From: Candidatus Dormiibacterota bacterium
GTDB lineage: Bacteria > Chloroflexota > Dormibacteria > Aeolococcales > Aeolococcaceae
DNA length: 5,302 nucleotides
Direction of reading: 5' to 3'
Assembly (NCBI GenBank): GCA_019236085.1
Contig: JAFAJR010000164.1
Coordinates: 1 to 5,302 of the forward strand
A program made the position numbers and the translations under genes. The notes beneath the pieces were generated by a model. That model searched no databases. It worked only from the letters and a program-made list of their open reading frames with translations, and was not told where the DNA came from. Shown piece after piece: positions 1 through 5,302 of this stretch (the first letter of the stretch is position 1; every line of letters begins with the position of its first letter).

Positions 1-798
1 AACGGTCCCGGTGCCCCAGCGCTTGGACGAACCAGCAAGCCTCTGGCCCCCACCGCCGTCGCCCATGAACAGGAGCGAGTATTCGCGCGCCACCTCAGTC
101 GGGTCGCCGATCAGCCGGATCTCGCTATCCTCGATGAGCATCGCCCGGTCGCAGTACTGACGGACGGCGTCCATGTCGTGGCTGATGAACACCACTGTCT
201 TGTGCTGCTTTTTGAGGTCGAGGAAGTACGAGAAGCACTTGCGCTGGAAGGACGCATCGCCGACCGCGAGCACCTCGTCCACCAGCAGGATGTCTGCCTG
301 GGCACGCGTTGCCACTGAGAACGCCAGGCGAACCTGCATGCCAGATGAATAGTTCTTCAGCTTCTGGTCCATGAACCCGCCCAGCTCTGCGAACTGAACG
401 ACGTCCTCGTACATGGCGTCGATCTGATCGCGAGCGAACCCCAGGAGCGCTGCGTTCAGATACACGTTGTCCCGGCCGCTGAGCTCGCCGTTGAACCCGA
501 CGCCCAACTCGATGAACGGCACCAGCCGGCCCCGCACGATCACATGACCGCTGTTCGGTGCATAGATTCCGGCCAGGATCTTGAGCAGCGTGCTTTTGCC
601 CGAGCCGTTGCGTCCGACGACGCCGAAGAACTCCCCCTCCTCCACGTCGAAGGTGATGTCTCGCAGAGCATGCTGCCGAGCGATGGTCCGCCGGTGCCCT
701 GACAGCCGGCTGACCACCGCGCGCTTCAGCGTGGTGGCCTTGTCCTGTGGGAGGCGGAAGTCCTTGGCGACGCCGCTGACGCTGATGGCTGCCGTCAT
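1..798 (-). CDS. wzt: Polysaccharide ABC transporter ATP-binding protein, Wzt-like (3' end beyond window)
   Basis: ATPase subunit of an ABC exporter that moves a lipid-linked polysaccharide across the cytoplasmic membrane. It pairs with the Wzm-like permease directly upstream. The frame is open from the ATG at 798 to base 1 (266 codons, no stop), so the C-terminus is missing. Visible motifs are Walker A GRNGSGKST (62-70), an FIELGVGF segment (95-102) at the Q-loop position as is usual in this subfamily, the signature YSSGMQ (150-155), Walker B ILLVDE (170-175) followed by AVGD, and the switch His in ISHD (H207). A nucleotide-binding domain of this type ends near residue 245. The chain continues through a Gly-rich linker (246-251) into RWGTGTV, which resembles the start of the Wzt C-terminal carbohydrate-binding domain, so I infer a long-form Wzt. 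The ATG shares one base with the wzm stop (TGATG) and has a strong Shine-Dalgarno. I have high confidence in the family; the exported glycan cannot be named. Confidence 0.95.
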   Translation of the reverse strand, partial: MTAAISVSGVAKDFRLPQDKATTLKRAVVSRLSGHRRTIARQHALRDITFDVEEGEFFGVVGRNGSGKSTLLKILAGIYAPNSGHVIVRGRLVPFIELGVGFNGELSGRDNVYLNAALLGFARDQIDAMYEDVVQFAELGGFMDQKLKNYSSGMQVRLAFSVATRAQADILLVDEVLAVGDASFQRKCFSYFLDLKKQHKTVVFISHDMDAVRQYCDRAMLIEDSEIRLIGDPTEVAREYSLLFMGDGGGGQRLAGSSKRWGTGTV

Positions 799-1610
799 CA
801 CACGTCCTCCGCGAAGAACGGGGCGCGACGGCGGAAGTACAGCGCCGCAGTGATGGCGAAGGCCAGCGTCAACCCGATAGGTGCCAGCTGAATCGCGGCG
901 GTGTTGTACGCGTGGCTGATGGTCTGCGCCTGGTCTGTCACCGCGAGCCAGCGTGTGTCTTGGATGATCTGGGCCATCGGGTTCAGCAGCAGGATGCGCT
1001 GCACCACGTTGGAGAAGAGGTTGATAGGCACAAGGATCGGCGTGAGGTAGAACCCCGCTTGGAGCACGACCTCCCAGATGTAGTTGAGGTCGCGGAAACG
1101 CACGAAGAGCGCGCTCAGGAAGAAACCGATGCCAACAGAGAGGATGAACATCTCGATGAACAACAGCGGCGCCAGCGCCAGCACCGGTCGCACCGGCACC
1201 CCAGTCACCACGATGAAGATGACGACCACGATGAGATTGAACGCGAGGTTGATGAGCGCCGAGAAAGCGGTACTGAACACCACGACGTATCGAGGAAAAT
1301 TGAGCTTGCGCATCAGGTCACCCCGCCCGACGATCGAACCCAGCGCACCCGCCGTCACCTCGGTGAAGTAGTTCCACATCACAATGCCGAGCAACAGATA
1401 CACCGGGTAGTGCGGAACACTGCCGAATTTCAGCAGGCGGACGAAGACGAAGTAGAGAATGCCAAACAGCGCCAGGGGCCGCAACAATGACCACAGGTAG
1501 CCCAGCACCGAGCCCTGGTAGCGAAGCTTGAAATCGGTTGACACCATCTGGCGCAGGATGATGAGCGAATAGCGGTAGCGCGCCTTGAGATGGCGGAACA
1601 GCTCCGTCAC
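798..1610 (-). CDS. wzm: Polysaccharide ABC transporter permease, Wzm-like (ABC-2 family)
   Basis: Membrane subunit of the exporter, 270 residues, a normal length for Wzm/TagG-type permeases. A cytoplasmic N-terminal helix (about 1-35) ends in DFKLRYQGSVLGYLW, the usual lead-in to the first membrane span. Six hydrophobic segments can be seen at about 36-60, 68-90, 108-137, 143-170, 178-198 and 236-259. Between the second and third lies the polar stretch GRGDLMRKLNFPRY (95-108), typical of this family and probably close to the ATPase contact. The C-terminus RRAPFFAEDV also fits the family. The start is GTG. An in-frame TAG (the stop of the upstream gene) lies 12 nt before it, so no earlier start is possible. 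The first internal Met, at residue 22, would remove conserved N-terminal sequence. The nearest purine-rich site, AGGA at 1629-1626, is 15 nt away and so poorly placed. The gene follows the GT4 gene by 12 nt and overlaps wzt by 1 nt. Confidence 0.94.
   Translation of the reverse strand: MTELFRHLKARYRYSLIILRQMVSTDFKLRYQGSVLGYLWSLLRPLALFGILYFVFVRLLKFGSVPHYPVYLLLGIVMWNYFTEVTAGALGSIVGRGDLMRKLNFPRYVVVFSTAFSALINLAFNLIVVVIFIVVTGVPVRPVLALAPLLFIEMFILSVGIGFFLSALFVRFRDLNYIWEVVLQAGFYLTPILVPINLFSNVVQRILLLNPMAQIIQDTRWLAVTDQAQTISHAYNTAAIQLAPIGLTLAFAITAALYFRRRAPFFAEDV
805..810 (-). promoter_or_regulatory. Shine-Dalgarno of the wzt-like gene
   Basis: GGAGGA on the minus strand, 6 nt before the ATG at 798 and inside the last codons of the permease gene. 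It is the only strong anti-16S match before any start in this operon. It fixes the ATPase start and would let ribosomes load independently of wzm translation as well as by coupling. Confidence 0.75.
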
Positions 1611-1622
1611 GATGACGACATT

Positions 1623-2789
1623 CTATCCTGTGCCGGCTGTTGCAACGCCTTCAACCAGGCGGAACATAAGGCCGGCCGTGTGCTGCCAACTGTAAGCGGC
1701 AGCACGCTGCATCCCCTGCTCGGCGAGCTCTGTGCGGCGTTGTTCGGATGCGAGCATCTCGGCGAGGGCACGCGCGATGTCGCGCTCGTCCCAGGGATCG
1801 ACACGGAGCGCCGCCGGGCCGACGAGCTCGTCGATCGACGAGCCCTTGCTGGCGATGAGCGGCGTGCCGCACGCCATCGCCTGCAGCAGCGAGAGGCCGA
1901 AGCCCTCGTACAGCGAGGGATGTGCCAGGGCCACTGCGCCGCAGTACAGCGCGGGAAGGTCGGCATCCTCCACATATGCTGCCGGTTCGATGATGCGCAC
2001 ACCCTGGCCGCGCATTTCAGCAACTGTCGCGTCGATCGGGGCCCTATGCCAGCCGCCACCCCCCGCCAGCACGAGCGGATGCGCGTCTCGCGCAGCTGGG
2101 CTCAGTGAGGCGTAGGCGCGTACCAAGCGCTCGAGGTTCTTGCGCGGTTCGAAGTTGCCGACGTACAGCACATAGGACTCGGGCAGTGCGTATCTGCGCC
2201 GCACTCGTGCAACGTTGTCCGCGGGCAGCGGATGGAACGCCTTGTGGTCGATGCCCCAGGGAATCACCTCGATCCGCGCCGCCGGCCGGAACAGCGTCTC
2301 GATCTCGCGCTTCGTGAATTCCGACGGCGTGACGATCAGGTCGGTCCGGGACAGCCAGCGGCGCATGTTGCCCGCCAGCCAGCGGCGCGTGGTCGCCTCG
2401 ACGGTGTCCGGGTGCTGCGCAAAGACAACGTCGTTGACAACCGTGAGCGATGCCGAGCGGCGCAGCGGCAGGTTGGCGAAATTTGGGAACACGTAGACGC
2501 CCGCACCCAAGAGCAGATCCACCGGTGGCATGGAACCGAGCGCAAACCAGCGATGGTATCCGCGCTGCGGCAGCGGGACGCGGACCAGGCGCGCGCCGGG
2601 GTAGGCCGCCGCCAAGCGCGCGTTTGACGACAGCCCGGGAACAAGCAAACGCAGCTCGTACCGGCGGCTGAACTCCTCATTCCCAAGCAGCCCACGAACC
2701 AGACCGTCCACCGTGTGAGCGATCCCACCCAGATAGCCGCGCCGGATTGCGCCTGCCTCGATGTACAGGGGCCGCCGCGCGCCGGGCAC
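1623..2789 (-). CDS. GT4-family (GT-B fold) glycosyltransferase
   Basis: Probable cytoplasmic retaining glycosyltransferase that adds a sugar from a nucleotide-sugar donor to the growing lipid-linked glycan. It has 388 residues, a normal length for a single GT4 enzyme. The N-terminal Rossmann half has the Gly-rich loop RRGYLGGIAHTV (16-27) and VVNDVVF (117-123). IVTPSEFTKREI (152-163) precedes the domain crossover, and VIPWGID is at 175-181. The C-terminal half carries YVLYVGNFEPRKNL (206-219), holding the basic residues R216 and K217 that normally bind donor phosphates, then PSLYEGFGLSLLQAMACGTP (291-310). This is the EX7E site, but the second acidic residue is Gln: E295...Q303. The start is GTG at 2789, 11 nt after the coiled-coil gene, with no visible Shine-Dalgarno (the leader reads CCTCCTCACCT). 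The family resembles bacterial mannosyl- or rhamnosyltransferases, but donor and acceptor cannot be inferred. Confidence 0.92.
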   Translation of the reverse strand: MPGARRPLYIEAGAIRRGYLGGIAHTVDGLVRGLLGNEEFSRRYELRLLVPGLSSNARLAAAYPGARLVRVPLPQRGYHRWFALGSMPPVDLLLGAGVYVFPNFANLPLRRSASLTVVNDVVFAQHPDTVEATTRRWLAGNMRRWLSRTDLIVTPSEFTKREIETLFRPAARIEVIPWGIDHKAFHPLPADNVARVRRRYALPESYVLYVGNFEPRKNLERLVRAYASLSPAARDAHPLVLAGGGGWHRAPIDATVAEMRGQGVRIIEPAAYVEDADLPALYCGAVALAHPSLYEGFGLSLLQAMACGTPLIASKGSSIDELVGPAALRVDPWDERDIARALAEMLASEQRRTELAEQGMQRAAAYSWQHTAGLMFRLVEGVATAGTG

Positions 2790-2800
2790 AGGTGAGGAGG

Positions 2801-3088
2801 TCAGTGCAGCGATCGTCTGACCAGCCGAGCCATACGCGTGCCACCCGGAAGTCGGCGATACAACCGCCTGATCTTTTCCAGCGTCCTCAGCTGCGCCAGC
2901 AACTCCTGATTCTCACGCTGCAACGCGTCGTGCTCACGGCGGAGCACCTCGAGCGCGTCGGCGGCGTCCGCCAGGTCGCGCCGCAACTGCTCCGCGTAGG
3001 CGTTCTTCTCCTCGATCATCCGCAACACGGAGTCGCGTTCGGCTTGCAGCACCCTGCGCTCATCGAGAGCTTCGCGCTGAGATGTCAT
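2801..3088 (-). CDS. Small coiled-coil protein between two glycosyltransferase genes
   Basis: A 95-residue protein I do not recognise as a named family. The start is the ATG at 3088, which overlaps the GT2 stop as ATGA. A longer open frame reaching upstream to 3391 only shadows the GT2 gene. Residues about 14-72 form a continuous charged helix with heptad spacing: d positions L35, A42, L49, L56, L63, L70 and a positions L39, L46, H53, N60, L67. The register can be traced back to L14. Asn at an a position within a run of d-position leucines is typical of parallel two-stranded coils. The tail (72-95) has eight Arg, one Lys and interspersed Leu/Met/Val, so it could bind acidic lipid. There is no signal peptide or membrane span, so a cytoplasmic or membrane-peripheral location is likely. 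The sandwiched, coupled position suggests a scaffold or length-control partner for the flanking glycosyltransferases. That role is inference. Confidence 0.85.
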   Translation of the reverse strand: MTSQREALDERRVLQAERDSVLRMIEEKNAYAEQLRRDLADAADALEVLRREHDALQRENQELLAQLRTLEKIRRLYRRLPGGTRMARLVRRSLH

Positions 3089-3963
3089 GCTGCGAACGCC
3101 GTGCGCTGCATGGCGCGCAAGACGGCATGTTCCAGAACGGGGCCCTCGAGCTCGGCCGGCTCTTCGTGTGCGACGAGCTCGTCGCGCCATCGCTCCATGA
3201 GCCGGGCGTGGTTGCGGGTGATGATGAACTGCCGCCAACCCTCTTCTGTGCTGTGACCCACATCGTGGCGAACCCGCGACGCGGGTTCGCAGATGATGCG
3301 CAGACCGAGCGCATGCATCCGCAGGCACAGGTCGACGTCTTCGTAATAGGCAGGGAAGAACCTGGTGTCCATGCCGCCGGCTCGTTCCCATGCGCGGCGT
3401 GGAACAAGCATCGAGCAGGCCGACACATAGTCTGCCGCGTGCTCACCCGCCGCCCCGGGGGGCAGCCCCCGCTCGCCGAACCCCAGCCTGCTGGTGACAC
3501 CGTTGCGCCACACGTATCCTCCGGCGTCCTGGATGCGGCCGTCGGGGAACAGCACAAGACTGCCCACCGCGCCGAGATCCGGCTCACGAGACGCGGCGTC
3601 CACCAACGGCTCGAGCCATCCGGGCTCCACCACCACGTCATCGTTGAGGAAAACAAGATGGTCTGCTGTGGCGATCTGACCTCCGAGATTGCAGCCGCCG
3701 GAGAAGCCGGTGTTCGCAGCCAGGCGAAGCAGCACGTGGTCGTCGCGTCCGCGCAGCGGTTCCAGTCCCTTGTCGCTCGTGCCGTTGGCCACGACGACGA
3801 TCTCGCGCGATGGCCCGCCCGCTGCTGCAATGCTGTCGAGGCAGCGCGCGCCGGCTGCGGCGTCGTCGAGCACCAGCATCACGATGGAAACCTGCGCGTT
3901 TCGCGGGACCGCGGCACCACGGTGCAGACGCCACGACGACAACCGCGGCCTCCCTCGAACCAT
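3085..3963 (-). CDS. GT2-family (GT-A fold) glycosyltransferase, rhamnosyltransferase (WbbL)-like
   Basis: Probable cytoplasmic inverting glycosyltransferase acting on a lipid-linked acceptor. Numbered from the ATG at 3963 it has 292 residues. Motifs in order are VSIVMLV (25-31), VVVANGTSD (56-64, with Ala where the family often has Asp), NTGFSGGCNLGG (84-95), the metal-binding DXD-type site LNDDVVVEPGW (106-116, NDD at 107-109), the acceptor-side YYEDVDLCLR (206-215) with a likely catalytic acid pair E208/D209, and TRNHARL (249-255) near the C-terminus. This arrangement matches dTDP-rhamnose-using WbbL-like enzymes, but the donor is unproven. The open frame extends to a GTG at 4074 and an ATG at 4026. 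Both would overlap the divergent gene that starts at 4001, and neither has a clear ribosome site. The 3963 ATG leaves 24 residues before the catalytic fold and sits 7 nt after a TACAAT box. It is the first gene of the minus-strand operon. Confidence 0.88.
   Translation of the reverse strand: MVRGRPRLSSWRLHRGAAVPRNAQVSIVMLVLDDAAAGARCLDSIAAAGGPSREIVVVANGTSDKGLEPLRGRDDHVLLRLAANTGFSGGCNLGGQIATADHLVFLNDDVVVEPGWLEPLVDAASREPDLGAVGSLVLFPDGRIQDAGGYVWRNGVTSRLGFGERGLPPGAAGEHAADYVSACSMLVPRRAWERAGGMDTRFFPAYYEDVDLCLRMHALGLRIICEPASRVRHDVGHSTEEGWRQFIITRNHARLMERWRDELVAHEEPAELEGPVLEHAVLRAMQRTAFAA
3268..3290. repeat. Perfect 10-bp inverted repeat with 3-nt loop inside the GT2 gene
   Basis: Arms GCGAACCCGC (3268-3277) and GCGGGTTCGC (3281-3290) flank the triloop GAC. 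In mRNA this would make a very stable hairpin over codons for the EPASRVR region of the glycosyltransferase. There is no following U-run, so it is not an intrinsic terminator. Confidence 0.6.
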
Positions 3964-3970
3964 CCGCGCG

Positions 3971-3976
3971 ATTGTA
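3971..3976 (-). promoter_or_regulatory. Putative -10 box for a leaderless operon transcript
   Basis: TACAAT on the minus strand (fits TANNNT and is one base off TATAAT), followed by 7 nt and then the ATG at 3963. Transcription starting 7 nt downstream would begin on or next to the A of the start codon, giving a leaderless mRNA, a common arrangement in Actinomycetota. No convincing -35 lies 16-18 bp upstream, and there is no Shine-Dalgarno before this ATG. Confidence 0.4.
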
Positions 3977-3984
3977 CGTGCCGT

Positions 3985-3990
3985 GGGAGA
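3985..3990 (+). promoter_or_regulatory. Weak Shine-Dalgarno-like site of the divergent membrane-protein gene
   Basis: GGGAGA, about 10 nt before the ATG at 4001. It is the only purine-rich site upstream of that start and supports 4001 over later in-frame Met codons. A GTG at 3983 is an in-frame alternative start, but it would leave this site inside the coding sequence. Confidence 0.35.
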
Positions 3991-4000
3991 CAATGCGGCG

Positions 4001-5302
4001 ATGGCGGCCCCGGCCCCCGCGGCCATCACCCAGCCGCGCCGGCCCTTTCGACCTGCGCTCCTCGTGGCCGCCACGCTCGGGGCCGGCTGCGTTGCTCAGG
4101 TGCTTATGGGCGCCTTCTGGTGGCTGAGGAACCTCGACGTGGTCCCCGCGTATGGGGACACCACCGACTATCTGAACCTGGCGCAGACGCTGCACGTCGA
4201 CCAGTACCGGACCATTCTCTACCCGGCGATGCTGCGCGGCGATGAGCTCCTGGCGGCGCTCGTCCACGTGGGCTACGTCCCGATGCTCTACGTCGCCCAG
4301 ACAGTGACTGCCCTCGTGGCTGCGCTGTGGGCGTGCGCAACCGCATGGGAACTCGCCGCCCGCTGCGTGAACGGCATGCTCGCTGTCCGGCCGGCGGTGC
4401 GACGTTTGGTCATCACCAGCGCCGCTCTGTTCATTGTCACCACTCCGCTTGTCCTCCACTTTGCAGAGACGGTCCTGACCGATTCATTCGCGGCCTCATT
4501 CTTGGTGAGCGCGACGACCGGTGTTGTGCGCGTCGCCGTCCTGCGCGACCTGCGGCTCCGCACACTGTCTGTCACTCTTGTGATGGTCGCCGCCGCCGAG
4601 CTGATGCGTCCAGAGAAGCTCTACGTGCTGACCGCTGTGTGTGGGGTCGCCATCCTCGTTTCACTCATCGCGCGCGCTCCCCACCGCGTCGCAGCAGCTG
4701 CCACACTCGTGCTGCTCGCCGTCGTCCCGGCGGTCGCCGTTCGCCAGGTGAACATCGCGACGCAGACTGCCGATTACGGCCGGGCTCCACTCGGTGTCAA
4801 CTACATCCTCTTCTCGCGTATCACCTGGCCGCACATGACTGCGATCCTGCCCCTGCTGCCCGCCGACGGGCGCCGGGCGGTCTCGGCGCAGGAGGCTGCG
4901 GCGTACGACCAGGGCATCAACACCGAATCCGTGTTGTACGACCAGCTGGTCCACGCAGCCGGCGGCAGCACCCGCCTGGTCAACGAGACCATCGCGGCAG
5001 GTCTCCGCTGCTGCTGGCGAGACGTGTTGTCGGGCACGTCGTACGACGCGCTGCAATACGAGGGAGCCACATACTCCTATCCCATCGGCTGGCTGCTGGA
5101 CGGCCAGGAAACCGGTTGGACAGCCTCACGAATGGCCAGGGCGCATCCCGGGCTGACGCACGTCTACGTCGGCGTGGCGACCGTGGTGCTTCTGCTCGTG
5201 CTCACACCGCTGTTCCTGCTGTGGTGCGCGCGCTCTGTGCGCCGGCCGAACGGCGCCATTGTGGCGACGCTGGTGGTCGTCGCCGTGGCGACGCTGGTGA
5301 AC
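4001..5302 (+). CDS. Multi-spanning membrane protein, probable GT-C type glycosyltransferase (3' end beyond window)
   Basis: The frame is open for 434 codons from the ATG at 4001 to the right edge with no stop. After a short Pro/Arg-rich cytoplasmic N-terminus (1-18), a first span (about 18-41) leads to a loop with YGDTTDYLNLA (51-61) and YRTILYPAML (69-78). An acidic motif in the first outside loop followed by a YP segment is the usual layout of GT-C enzymes (ArnT/PMT-like), which take sugars from polyprenyl phosphate, so D53 and D56 are the candidate catalytic residues. More spans lie at about 92-114, 134-153, 163-180, 188-200, 207-224, 230-248, 387-409 and 418-434. AETVLTDSF (156-163) and LMRPEKLYVL (201-210) also recall this superfamily. 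A largely polar stretch at about 250-385 is probably an extracytoplasmic loop or domain. The gene diverges from the glycan operon and may modify the glycan outside the membrane. The GT-C assignment rests on topology and short motifs only; substrate and family are not identified. Confidence 0.85.
   Translation, partial: MAAPAPAAITQPRRPFRPALLVAATLGAGCVAQVLMGAFWWLRNLDVVPAYGDTTDYLNLAQTLHVDQYRTILYPAMLRGDELLAALVHVGYVPMLYVAQTVTALVAALWACATAWELAARCVNGMLAVRPAVRRLVITSAALFIVTTPLVLHFAETVLTDSFAASFLVSATTGVVRVAVLRDLRLRTLSVTLVMVAAAELMRPEKLYVLTAVCGVAILVSLIARAPHRVAAAATLVLLAVVPAVAVRQVNIATQTADYGRAPLGVNYILFSRITWPHMTAILPLLPADGRRAVSAQEAAAYDQGINTESVLYDQLVHAAGGSTRLVNETIAAGLRCCWRDVLSGTSYDALQYEGATYSYPIGWLLDGQETGWTASRMARAHPGLTHVYVGVATVVLLLVLTPLFLLWCARSVRRPNGAIVATLVVVAVATLVN
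5261..5299 (+). repeat. 15-bp direct repeat within a membrane span
   Basis: GTGGCGACGCTGGTG occurs at 5261-5275 and again at 5285-5299, a period of 24 bp (8 codons). Both copies encode VATLV in the last visible hydrophobic segment of the membrane protein. It could be a small in-frame duplication or simple codon coincidence in low-complexity transmembrane sequence. Confidence 0.45.

Noticed and set aside
912..1490. Plus-strand open frame (192 codons) rich in His, Asp, Glu and Arg opposite the permease gene.
   Set aside because: The composition is what the reverse complement of a hydrophobic transmembrane gene gives; the permease on the other strand has clear family motifs.
1611..1625. Possible terminator or promoter between the GT4 and wzm genes.
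   Set aside because: The gap is only 12 nt, with no hairpin, no T-run and no -10 hexamer; read-through within one operon is the simpler reading.
1821..1843. Overlapping palindromes, including the perfect 18-bp GCTCGTCGATCGACGAGC and the 12-mer GACGAGCTCGTC, which recurs at 3172-3183.
   Set aside because: Both 12-mer copies encode the tetrapeptide Asp-Glu-Leu-Val with the preferred GC-rich codons (the first within SIDELV of GT4, the second within RDELVA of GT2). The palindromes are most simply a by-product of codon choice.
3089..3391. N-terminal extension of the coiled-coil frame up to 3391.
   Set aside because: It is Arg/His-rich shadow sequence under the GT2 catalytic C-terminal region. 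The ATG at 3088, overlapping the GT2 stop, gives a compact helical protein.
3964..4074. GT2 starts at GTG 4074 or ATG 4026, adding 37 or 21 residues.
   Set aside because: They would overlap the 5' end of the divergent gene, including its first membrane span for GTG 4074. They lack ribosome sites, and the added residues precede the GT2 fold.
3082..4245. Long plus-strand open frame (387 codons) antisense to the GT2 gene.
   Set aside because: It mirrors the GT2 gene, has no domain motif and low-complexity composition, and clashes with the membrane-protein gene. Long antisense frames are expected in GC-rich coding DNA.
3638..4459. Minus-strand open frame (273 codons) spanning the GT2 start and the divergent gene.
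   Set aside because: It overlaps two well-supported genes in a different frame and shows no recognisable motif.
4661..5070. Two overlapping minus-strand open frames (131 and 89 codons) opposite the membrane-protein gene.
   Set aside because: They are antisense to a continuous 434-codon frame with clear transmembrane periodicity, and contain no motif or ribosome site that I can support.

Overview
The window is high-GC DNA (roughly two thirds G+C by eye) and almost entirely coding. It carries an ABC-transporter-dependent cell-surface polysaccharide locus. GTG starts are frequent (two of the five minus-strand genes), Shine-Dalgarno sites are weak or absent for most genes, and one start looks leaderless. 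The Wzm and Wzt sequences also read like the form common in Actinomycetota. An actinobacterium, or another high-GC lineage with similar expression habits, is my best guess, but the window alone does not prove it.

The minus strand, from about 3963 down to 1, is one tightly packed transcription unit in the order: GT2-family glycosyltransferase (3963-3085), a 95-residue coiled-coil protein (3088-2801), GT4-family glycosyltransferase (2789-1623), polysaccharide ABC permease of the Wzm type (1610-798), and its ATPase of the Wzt type (798 to beyond the left edge). Junctions are a 4-nt ATGA overlap, an 11-nt gap, a 12-nt gap and a 1-nt TGATG overlap. This implies co-transcription and largely coupled translation. 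The ATPase is still open at base 1, where it appears to be entering a C-terminal glycan-recognition domain.

On the plus strand, 4001 to beyond the right edge, a divergent gene encodes a multi-spanning membrane protein that looks like a GT-C (polyprenyl-phosphate-sugar-dependent) glycosyltransferase. Only 37 bp separate it from the GT2 gene. That gap holds a plausible -10 hexamer for a leaderless minus-strand transcript and a short inverted repeat.

As a working model, the cytoplasmic GT2 and GT4 enzymes extend or branch a lipid-linked glycan. Wzm and Wzt flip it across the cytoplasmic membrane, with Wzt possibly recognising its end. The GT-C protein could decorate it, or another surface glycan, on the outer face. 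The most unusual item is the stand-alone coiled-coil protein, whose near-perfect leucine-zipper register and arginine-rich tail suggest a dimeric scaffold or ruler for the glycosyltransferases. No RNA genes, insertion sequences, CRISPR arrays, terminators or origins were seen, and no stretch over 40 bp lacks a gene.
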